Of a stretch of DNA of 5,348 nt, positions 1-5,348 are shown one piece after another. The DNA is taken from assembly GCA_025928735.1 (NCBI GenBank), contig JAICIW010000185.1, forward strand, positions 1-5,348. The letters run 5' to 3'. The notes beneath the pieces are model-generated. The model made no database searches, was not told the origin of the DNA, and saw only the letters and a list, made by a program, of their open reading frames with translations. How positions within the stretch are numbered: position 1 is the first letter of the stretch; each line of letters starts with the position of its first letter. The translations under genes and the position numbers were made by a program. Origin of the DNA: Rhodanobacteraceae bacterium (GTDB lineage: Bacteria > Pseudomonadota > Gammaproteobacteria > Xanthomonadales > Rhodanobacteraceae).

Positions 1-2029
1 ATTCAACAGTCCCGACAGCAACATTTATCATTTGACAGGCGATACTTCGCTGCAGCGGCTGGACCAGTTGCTGCGCGCGGATTCGCTCACCTACAACGCC
101 GACACCACCGCCTACGACGCCGAAGGCCACATCCGCTACCAAGAGCGCGGCATGCTGTTTTCGGCCGACAGCATGAAGGGCACCACGACCCCCGAATACG
201 GCGTCGCCGACAACGTGCAGTACCAGCTGCTGACCTCGCGCGGCAATGGCGTCGCCAGCCAGGCCATCATGCTGGATCAGGATCGCGACAAGCTGCACGA
301 CGTCACCTATTCCACCTGCGATCTCCACAACCGCGTGTGGGAGATCGACGCGAAAACCCTGACGATGGATCGCAACGAGGGCCTCGGCCGCGCCCACAAC
401 GTGACCATGCGCGTGAAGGGCGTACCGTTCCTGTGGCTGCCGTACATGCGCTTCCCGATCGACAACCGCCGCCAGACCGGTTTCCTGTACCCGTCGTTCG
501 GCAAGCGCAGCCGCGCCGGATTCTTCGTGTCGATTCCGTTCTACTGGAACATCGCGCCGAACTACGACGCCACCTTCACCCCCGTGTGGTACGCCGATCG
601 CGGCGGCATGCTGGACAGCCAGTTTCGCTGGCTCACGGGCACCAGCAATGGTGCGATCGATTTCAGCTACATGCCCGATGACAAGGTCATCGATCGCAAC
701 CGCTGGTACCTAACGCTAGGCAACCAGACGCGACTGCCGTGGGACCTGTACTGGAACACATCCATCCGACGGGCCAGCGACAAGGGATGGTTCCAGGATT
801 TCGGTGAAAACCTGACGGGTTCCACCGTGACGTTGCTGAGTTCGTCCTCCTACGTCACCGGCTCGGGCGACTGGTGGAACGGCGGCATCGGCGCCGACTG
901 GTATCAGATCGTCACGCCGGGGATCTCCGACAGGGCCGCCCCCTACCGGCGGATGCCCCGACTGTTCTTCAATGCCAACCGCCCGATCGGCGGACCGGGC
1001 GGCCCCGAATGGGGCATCAATACCGAAGCGGTGCGCTTCGTGAAACCCGAAGCCATCGGCGGCGACCGTTTCGACTTCTACCCCTATGTCGCATGGCCGC
1101 TGCAGGGCGCGGCGTGGTTCCTGCGCCCGGAAGTCGGCGTGCGCTACACCGCCTACAACCTGCCGCAACCGGTGGCGGGCAGCAACACGGCCCACCCCAC
1201 GCGCACCACGCCGATTTTCGACGTGGACGCGGGGCTGGTCTTCGAACGCGACGTGCACCTGTTCGGCAGCGACTACACCCAGACGCTGGAGCCGCGCGTG
1301 TATTACCTGCGCGTGCCTTACCGCAACCAGAACGATCTGCCGTTGTTCGATACCCAGCCGCTGACGTTCGATTTCTGGCAGCTGTTCACCACCAACAGCT
1401 TCAGCGGTGCCGACCGCCAGATGAACGCCAATGACCTGTCGCTGGCGCTGACCACGCGTTTCCTGGACGAGAACGGCGTGGAGAAACTGTCCGCGAGCAT
1501 CGGCCAGATCCGCTATTTCGATCCGCAGAGGGTGACGTTGTATCCGGGCGGCAAGATGGTGGATTACTCCGGTTCCAACTACGTCGCCAATCTCACCATC
1601 GCGCTGAACGACAACTGGCGGCTGACGACATCGCAGCAGTGGAACCCGAACACCGACGAAACGGATGTTTCGACCGTCGGCCTGCAACGCCGGCTGTGGG
1701 GCGACGGCATCGTCAACCTCGATTACCGCTATCGACGCGACTTGCTGGAACAGGCCAGCATGACCGCGGAAGTGCCGGTGGGCGCGGCCTGGAAGCTGGT
1801 CGGCGGCTATACCTATTCGCTGCGCGACAAGCAGGCGATCGATGCCTTCGCCGGCATCGAATGGGACAGTTGCTGCACCGCGATCCGCATCCTGAGCCGC
1901 CATTACGTATACGACTTCAAGGGCGATTCCAACAACGCCATCATGTTCGAGATCCAGTTCAAGGGCGTGGGCGCGTACGGCCAGAAAGCCGGCACGTTCC
2001 TGCAAAATGCTATCCTTGGCTATCAATAA
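1..2029 (+). CDS. lptD: LPS-assembly protein LptD (5'-truncated by window edge)
   Basis: Outer-membrane beta-barrel of the Lpt pathway, which with the lipoprotein LptE inserts lipopolysaccharide into the outer leaflet. The reading frame is open from base 2 to a TAA at 2027-2029. About 675 residues are visible, so roughly the first 100 or more (signal peptide, start of the jellyroll) lie upstream; the TTG at 32 is an internal Leu codon, not the start. The first ~100 residues look like the OstA/LptA-type periplasmic domain (repeated short strands such as LTYNADTTAYDAEGHIRY). The family-typical stretch GVPFLWLPYMRFPIDNRRQ, then FYWNIAPNYDATFTP, follows at about 418-580 and leads into the barrel. 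Three Cys codons are visible: 317-319, and the adjacent pair at 1871-1876 (WDSCC). They match the known inter-domain disulfide cysteines of E. coli LptD (C173, C724, C725); the fourth would be upstream. The C-terminal strand region ends in GYQ. Identity is very secure. Confidence 0.97.
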   Translation, partial: FNSPDSNIYHLTGDTSLQRLDQLLRADSLTYNADTTAYDAEGHIRYQERGMLFSADSMKGTTTPEYGVADNVQYQLLTSRGNGVASQAIMLDQDRDKLHDVTYSTCDLHNRVWEIDAKTLTMDRNEGLGRAHNVTMRVKGVPFLWLPYMRFPIDNRRQTGFLYPSFGKRSRAGFFVSIPFYWNIAPNYDATFTPVWYADRGGMLDSQFRWLTGTSNGAIDFSYMPDDKVIDRNRWYLTLGNQTRLPWDLYWNTSIRRASDKGWFQDFGENLTGSTVTLLSSSSYVTGSGDWWNGGIGADWYQIVTPGISDRAAPYRRMPRLFFNANRPIGGPGGPEWGINTEAVRFVKPEAIGGDRFDFYPYVAWPLQGAAWFLRPEVGVRYTAYNLPQPVAGSNTAHPTRTTPIFDVDAGLVFERDVHLFGSDYTQTLEPRVYYLRVPYRNQNDLPLFDTQPLTFDFWQLFTTNSFSGADRQMNANDLSLALTTRFLDENGVEKLSASIGQIRYFDPQRVTLYPGGKMVDYSGSNYVANLTIALNDNWRLTTSQQWNPNTDETDVSTVGLQRRLWGDGIVNLDYRYRRDLLEQASMTAEVPVGAAWKLVGGYTYSLRDKQAIDAFAGIEWDSCCTAIRILSRHYVYDFKGDSNNAIMFEIQFKGVGAYGQKAGTFLQNAILGYQ

Positions 2030-2051
2030 TCGTGCGATCGTCCGTAATCGC

Positions 2052-2080
2052 TGCGCTTGGACAGGTCCGATACAAGCGTA
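2052..2080 (+). other. Short imperfect hairpin after lptD
   Basis: CGCTTG at 2054-2059 is the exact reverse complement of CAAGCG at 2073-2078. It can be extended outward by one G-U and one T-A pair, giving about 8 bp around a 13-base loop. It begins 23 bases after the lptD stop. No T-run follows, so it does not look like an intrinsic terminator. It could be an mRNA 3'-end stabiliser, or chance. Confidence 0.25.
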
Positions 2081-2097
2081 TTCCAGGTCGCGGGCAT

Positions 2098-2127
2098 CGG
2101 AACGACGGTCCTCGGCCCGACTTTCCG
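2098..2127 (+). other. Imperfect inverted repeat in the lptD-surA spacer
   Basis: CGGAA at 2098-2102 pairs with TTCCG at 2123-2127. Further inner pairs (G2104-C2121, then CGG 2106-2108 with CCG 2117-2119) are interrupted by two mismatches around an 8-base loop. There is no T-tract downstream. In GC-rich DNA such structures arise by chance fairly often, so this is only a candidate. Confidence 0.2.
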
Positions 2128-2248
2128 CAGTAGCTGCTCCGACCCATCTGTCTCTGGCACCACCCAACTTTCGGCAGCCGGCGTTGTCGAACCCGCAGCC
2201 TCCCGGAATCCTCCTCCGGCCCGCCCTTACCGGTCATACACGACGAAC

Positions 2249-3664
2249 ATGAAATCATTGCCTCTCGCCAGCCTGGTCCTGACGCTCGCCGCTGCGGGCT
2301 TCGCCTTGCCCGCCGCCGCGCAACTGCTCAGCCCGACTGCGCCGCCGCCGACCAGCGCGCAACCATCCTCACTGCTCTCACCCAATGCCGACAGCTCGAA
2401 TCAGGTCCAGCCGCTGGACCGGATCGTCGCGGTGGTGAACGACGGCGTGATCCTGCAGAGCCAGCTCAACCAGATGATGGGCACGGTGGCCCAGCAAATC
2501 ACCGGCTCCGGTGGCAAGCTGCCACCGCAGAACGTGTTGGAAAAACAGGTGCTGCAGCACCTGATCGTCAACCAGTTGCTGGTACAGAAGGCGCAAGAAA
2601 ACGGCGTGCGCGTGTCCGATGACCAAGTCGACGCTGCGGTGGCCAACATCGCGCAGCAGAACAAGATGAGCGTGCCGCAAATGCAGGCGGCGATGCAGCA
2701 GGAAGGCGTGGACTATGCCGCGTTCCGCCAGCAGTTGCGCAACCAGTTGCTGGTCCGCGCCGTGCAACAACAGGTGACGCAGCAATCCGCGCAGGTTTCC
2801 GATGCGGAAATCAACAATCTGATCGCCAGCCCGGCGTTCAAGCAGGGCGAGGTGCATCTCGCGCGGATCCTGGTCGGCCTGCCCGAGGGCGCCGACGCCA
2901 ACCAGATCGCCGCCGCGCAGGCCAAGGCCGACAAGATCGAGGGCGAACTGAAGAAGGGCGAGAGTTTCGCGGCGCTGGCGGTCAGCAATTCCAGCGCGCC
3001 CGAAGCGCTGACTGGTGGCGATCTCGGCTGGCGGCGCGTGGACGAACTCCCGCAGGCCGTGCAGCAGATCGTCAATTCGCTTCAGCCGGGCGAAAGCACC
3101 CAGCCGCTCCGTGACGCCTCTGGCTTCACGATCCTGAAACTGGAGGGCAAGCGCACGCCCGACACGCAGCAGATCGTCACCGAGTACCACGCGCAACATT
3201 TGATGATCAAGCCGACCGCCGTGCTGACGCAGCAAGGTGCGAAGGACAAGATCGAGAAGCTGTACCACGAGATCGTGGACGGCCACGCCGATTTCGCGGC
3301 GCTCGCCAAGAAGAATTCCGACGACCCGACCACCGCGAACGCAGGCGGCGACATGGGCTGGTTCATGCAGGGCGACTGGGGCGGCGAAGTCGGCAAGCTG
3401 CTTGTCGGCATGCAACCCGGCCAGGTCACGCAGCCGTTCGAGAGTCCCGACGGTTCCTGGCACATCGTCAAGCTGCTCGGCACGCGCCAGGCCGACAAGA
3501 CCAAGGATCTGGAACGCGAACAGGCGCGCCAGGCCATTGCCGCGCGCAAGGGCCAGCAGGCGTTCGAACAGTTCGTGCGCGACATCGAATCGTCGGCGTA
3601 CATCAGCATCCGGGTTCCCGAGCTGGCCGACGCATCGTCCGCCACCAGCAACGACGCGCAATGA
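2249..3664 (+). CDS. surA: Periplasmic chaperone / peptidyl-prolyl isomerase SurA
   Basis: Periplasmic chaperone that carries unfolded outer-membrane proteins to the BAM complex; 471 residues (E. coli SurA is 428). The ATG at 2249 is chosen because it directly begins a signal peptide: MK, a hydrophobic core at residues 4-20, then LPAAA before Q25. The frame stays open 64 codons further upstream, but that stretch lacks SurA character. Residues 25-55 are a Pro/Ser-rich linker. The chaperone N-domain starts at DRIVAVVNDGVI (57-68) and runs to about 195. Parvulin domain 1 spans about 201-300 (GGDLGW 256-261) and parvulin domain 2 about 312-412 (GGDMGW 366-371). The C-terminal helix tail follows. 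Domain 2 keeps both family histidines (H317, H405); domain 1 has R206 and T294 there, so it is probably not an active isomerase. No clear Shine-Dalgarno precedes the start. The 3' end overlaps pdxA by four bases. Confidence 0.96.
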   Translation: MKSLPLASLVLTLAAAGFALPAAAQLLSPTAPPPTSAQPSSLLSPNADSSNQVQPLDRIVAVVNDGVILQSQLNQMMGTVAQQITGSGGKLPPQNVLEKQVLQHLIVNQLLVQKAQENGVRVSDDQVDAAVANIAQQNKMSVPQMQAAMQQEGVDYAAFRQQLRNQLLVRAVQQQVTQQSAQVSDAEINNLIASPAFKQGEVHLARILVGLPEGADANQIAAAQAKADKIEGELKKGESFAALAVSNSSAPEALTGGDLGWRRVDELPQAVQQIVNSLQPGESTQPLRDASGFTILKLEGKRTPDTQQIVTEYHAQHLMIKPTAVLTQQGAKDKIEKLYHEIVDGHADFAALAKKNSDDPTTANAGGDMGWFMQGDWGGEVGKLLVGMQPGQVTQPFESPDGSWHIVKLLGTRQADKTKDLEREQARQAIAARKGQQAFEQFVRDIESSAYISIRVPELADASSATSNDAQ

Positions 3665-4686
3665 CGCCCGAGCCGGCCCCGGCCGGCTCGCACCGGCCCA
3701 CGCATCTTCCGCGTTTGGCGATCACCGGCGGCGAACCTGCCGGTGTCGGTCCAGAACTCGTTGCGCGACTGGCAGCAACACCGATTGCCGCCGACCTCAT
3801 CGCGATCAGCGATGCCGGCCTGCTGGAACGCGCCGCACACCGCTGCGGCATCGCACTGAAACTGGAACCGTACGGTGGCCAGCCGCGCACGCTGCGGGCT
3901 GCCGGCAGCCTGCGCGTGCTGGATGTACCGTTGCGCGCCGAGGAAACGTCCGGCCGACTCGATCCGCGCAATGCGTTCCACGTGTTGAATACGCTGGCGC
4001 AGGCGGCCGATGGCTGCCTCGGCGGCGAGTTCGACGCGGTGGTTACGGCACCGGTGCAGAAATCGGTGATCAACGACGCCGGCGAAGCGTTTTCCGGCCA
4101 CACCGAATTTTTCGCGCAGCGCGCCGGCAGCGACGTGGTGATGATGCTGGCTTCGCCCGAGTTGCGCGTGGCTCTGGCCACGACGCATATGCCACTCGCC
4201 AAGGTTCCGGCAGCCATCACGCACGAATCGCTGATCCTCTCGCTGCGCATCGTGCACGCGGAACTGATCGCGAAATTCGGCATCGCCACGCCGCGCATCG
4301 CGGTGCTGGGCCTGAATCCCCACGCGGGCGAAGGCGGACACTTGGGGCGCGAGGAAATCGAGACGATCATTCCCGCGCTCGATGCGTTGCGCGATGAAGG
4401 CATGCAACTGGTGGGACCGCTGCCCGCCGACACTGCCTTCGTTCCCGCCATGCGCGCGCGCTACGACGCGGTGCTGGCGATGTATCACGACCAGGCGTTG
4501 CCGGTGCTGAAATCCGAAGCCTTCGACCGCACCGTCAACATCACGCTCGGATTGCCGTTCATCCGCACCTCGGTCGACCACGGCACCGCACTGGACATTG
4601 CCGGCACCGGCCGCGCCGATCCGGCCAGCATGTTCGCGGCAGTCGATATGGCCGTACGCTTGAGTTCGCTCTCGCGCCCGCAATGA
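3661..4686 (+). CDS. pdxA: 4-hydroxythreonine-4-phosphate dehydrogenase PdxA
   Basis: Cytoplasmic NAD-dependent enzyme of the DXP-dependent vitamin B6 route. It oxidises 4-phosphohydroxy-L-threonine; the product decarboxylates to 3-amino-2-oxopropyl phosphate, which PdxJ uses. The protein has 341 residues (E. coli 329); the extra length is a Pro/Ala-rich N-terminus before LAITGGEPAGVGPE (19-32). Metal-binding histidines are all present: H176 (TTHMPLA), H221 (NPHAGEGG) and H276 (YHDQ), matching E. coli H166, H211 and H266 with a constant offset of 10. Substrate-site residues H147/T148 (SGHTEF), K284, N293 and R302 are also kept, as is the signature GLPFIRTSVDHGTALDIAG (297-315). The ATG overlaps the surA TGA as ATGA, which fits translational coupling; no Shine-Dalgarno is evident. 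A TTG at codon 19 is a possible but poorer alternative start. Confidence 0.97.
   Translation: MTPEPAPAGSHRPTHLPRLAITGGEPAGVGPELVARLAATPIAADLIAISDAGLLERAAHRCGIALKLEPYGGQPRTLRAAGSLRVLDVPLRAEETSGRLDPRNAFHVLNTLAQAADGCLGGEFDAVVTAPVQKSVINDAGEAFSGHTEFFAQRAGSDVVMMLASPELRVALATTHMPLAKVPAAITHESLILSLRIVHAELIAKFGIATPRIAVLGLNPHAGEGGHLGREEIETIIPALDALRDEGMQLVGPLPADTAFVPAMRARYDAVLAMYHDQALPVLKSEAFDRTVNITLGLPFIRTSVDHGTALDIAGTGRADPASMFAAVDMAVRLSSLSRPQ
3669..3690 (+). promoter_or_regulatory. Very stable GC hairpin at the surA/pdxA junction
   Basis: CGAGCCGGCC at 3669-3678 and GGCCGGCTCG at 3681-3690 are exact reverse complements separated by two C residues. In RNA the innermost pair probably opens, leaving a 9-bp stem, all but one pair G-C, with a 4-base loop. 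It begins 8 bases after the A of the pdxA ATG and ends 4 bases before position +34, so it lies inside the ribosome's initiation footprint. No T-run follows, so it is not a terminator. An effect on pdxA translation is an inference. Confidence 0.5.
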
Positions 4687-4697
4687 GAACCGAAGCG

Positions 4698-4769
4698 GGG
4701 GTGGGAGTGCATTTTGACAAAACCGCCGGAGACTCGGCGCGCCGGTGCCCGAAAATGCACTCCGACCCC
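4698..4769. repeat. Palindromic intergenic repeat (18-bp inverted repeat, 17/18 matched)
   Basis: The left arm GGGGTGGGAGTGCATTTT (4698-4715) and right arm AAAATGCACTCCGACCCC (4752-4769) are reverse complements except for one G/G mismatch (4703 against 4764). The 36-base interior can form a second small stem, CGCCG (4724-4728) with CGGCG (4735-4739), and contains the 10-bp palindrome CGGCGCGCCG (4735-4744). The element fills most of the 97-base gap between pdxA and rsmA, which abut or overlap in E. coli. It has no T-tract on the plus strand. The form resembles REP-type or MITE-like short palindromic repeats. That it is dispersed elsewhere in this genome cannot be seen from one copy. Confidence 0.65.
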
Positions 4770-4783
4770 GACTCTCTCACGGC

Positions 4784-5348
4784 ATGACGACTCGTCCCAA
4801 GAAACATTTCGGTCAGCACTTCCTGCACGAACGCGGCGTGATCGAACGCATCGTTGCGGCCATCGCGCCGCAGCCGGGCGAGCGCATCGTCGAGATCGGC
4901 CCGGGCGAAGGTGCCCTCACGTTGCCGCTGCTGCGCGTGGCTGGTCGCATGACCGCAATCGAACTCGACACCGACCTGGTCGAACCGCTGCGGGCAAGCG
5001 CCGCCGGAGTCGGTGAACTCGACATCATCCGCGCCGACGTGCTGAAGGTGGACCTCACGGCGCTCGCGAACGGCGGCAAGCTGCGCCTCGCCGGCAACCT
5101 GCCCTATTACGTGTCCAGCCCGATCCTGTTCCATTGCCTCGCCCATGCCGCGGCGATCACCGACATGCATTTCATGCTGCAGAAGGAAGTCGTCGACCGC
5201 ATGGCGGCCGAACCGGGCAGCAAGGTTTACGGACGGCTGTCGGTGATGCTGCAGCTCGCCTGCAAGGTCGAGCCGCTCCTGCGCGTTGCGCCGGGCGCAT
5301 TCCGGCCGCCGCCGAAAGTGGAATCGGCCGTGGTCCGGCTGGTGCCCC
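4784..5348 (+). CDS. rsmA: 16S rRNA (A1518/A1519) dimethyltransferase RsmA (KsgA), 3'-truncated by window edge
   Basis: SAM-dependent enzyme that N6,N6-dimethylates two adjacent adenines in helix 45 of 16S rRNA during late 30S assembly. The frame starts at ATG 4784 and runs open off the window end: 188 complete codons of about 260-275 expected. Visible motifs in order are KKHFGQHFL (6-14), the SAM-binding loop VEIGPGEGALT (36-46), AIELD (58-62) with the acidic ribose-binding residue, a conserved Asp in RADV (83-86), the catalytic NLPYYVSSPI (105-114) and MLQKEVVDRM, then the FRPPPKVESAV target-recognition start. The start suits the family; a GTG at 4745 in the same frame would lie within the inverted repeat and is less likely. 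No Shine-Dalgarno is visible before the ATG. Gene order pdxA-rsmA is the usual one. Confidence 0.96.
   Translation, partial: MTTRPKKHFGQHFLHERGVIERIVAAIAPQPGERIVEIGPGEGALTLPLLRVAGRMTAIELDTDLVEPLRASAAGVGELDIIRADVLKVDLTALANGGKLRLAGNLPYYVSSPILFHCLAHAAAITDMHFMLQKEVVDRMAAEPGSKVYGRLSVMLQLACKVEPLLRVAPGAFRPPPKVESAVVRLVP

Larger units (their letters stand above)
2030..2248 (+). other. lptD-surA intergenic spacer, C-rich 3' half
   Basis: This 219-base gap separates lptD and surA. I see no convincing gene on either strand. The frame upstream of surA stays open back to 2057, but the in-frame peptide there is low-complexity and unlike any SurA N-terminus. From 2128 to 2248 I count by eye 52 C against 26 G in 121 bases, a skew reminiscent of a Rho-loading (rut-like) region. 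No good sigma70 promoter is visible. The closest pair is TTGGAC at 2057-2062 with TATTCC at 2079-2084, whose -10 is poor. The functional reading is an inference. Confidence 0.4.

Noticed and set aside
2057..2084. Possible promoter TTGGAC / TATTCC upstream of surA
   Set aside because: The -10 matches consensus at only three positions, spacing is 16 bases, and it overlaps a hairpin. This is too weak to call from sequence.
716..2167. Long minus-strand reading frame opposite lptD (483 codons)
   Set aside because: It lies antisense to a clearly conserved gene, and its product is rich in Arg, Val, Ala, His and Gln with no recognisable domain. Long antisense frames are expected in high-GC DNA.
2209..2217. 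TCCTCCTCC as a minus-strand ribosome binding site (GGAGGAGGA)
   Set aside because: There is no ATG, GTG or TTG start at suitable distance on the minus strand, and no plausible gene beyond.
2057..2248. Extended surA start at 2057 (64 extra codons)
   Set aside because: It would bury the signal peptide inside the protein, and the added peptide is Ser/Pro/Thr-rich without family resemblance. The ATG at 2249 gives a proper secretion signal.
2378..4683. Long minus-strand frames opposite surA and pdxA (427 and 533 codons)
   Set aside because: They have the same shadow character: low-complexity Arg/Leu/His/Gln composition, complete overlap with conserved plus-strand genes, and no motif.
4698..4783. 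Intrinsic terminator after pdxA
   Set aside because: The stem is long, but no T-tract follows the right arm (CTCTCTCAC instead) and the interior is 36 bases. It fits a palindromic repeat better than a terminator.

Overview
This is a GC-rich chromosomal window, all on the plus strand, carrying the conserved envelope and housekeeping cluster lptD – surA – pdxA – rsmA. That gene order is well known from gammaproteobacteria. The GC-rich codon use and the protein sequences suggest a xanthomonad-type organism (Xanthomonadales, perhaps Rhodanobacteraceae). That placement is an inference, because no rRNA or other marker is present.

Layout: (1) 1-2029 is lptD without its 5' end. It encodes the outer-membrane LPS translocon barrel and keeps the C-terminal Cys-Cys pair. 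(2) 2030-2248 is a 219-base gap with small imperfect hairpins and a cytosine-rich, guanine-poor 3' half. (3) 2249-3664 is surA, a periplasmic chaperone with a signal peptide and two parvulin domains; only the second keeps the parvulin histidines. (4) 3661-4686 is pdxA, overlapping surA by ATGA, with a very strong GC hairpin just inside its 5' end. (5) 4687-4783 is a 97-base gap, most of it an 18-bp near-perfect inverted repeat that looks like a small palindromic intergenic repeat. (6) 4784-5348 is the 5' part of rsmA, which runs off the window end.

The gene products link as follows. SurA escorts outer-membrane beta-barrel proteins, LptD among them, to the BAM machinery, so lptD and surA are functionally paired. 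PdxA makes an intermediate of pyridoxal 5'-phosphate and RsmA dimethylates 16S rRNA. Those two share the locus by conserved order rather than by an obvious common pathway.

I see no new multi-gene system, mobile gene, CRISPR array, tRNA or rRNA. All coding content is ordinary core genome. The parts worth a second look are non-coding: the inverted repeat between pdxA and rsmA, the hairpin at the pdxA start and the unusual lptD-surA spacer. The degenerate first parvulin domain of SurA is a smaller point. The long minus-strand reading frames are shadows caused by high GC.
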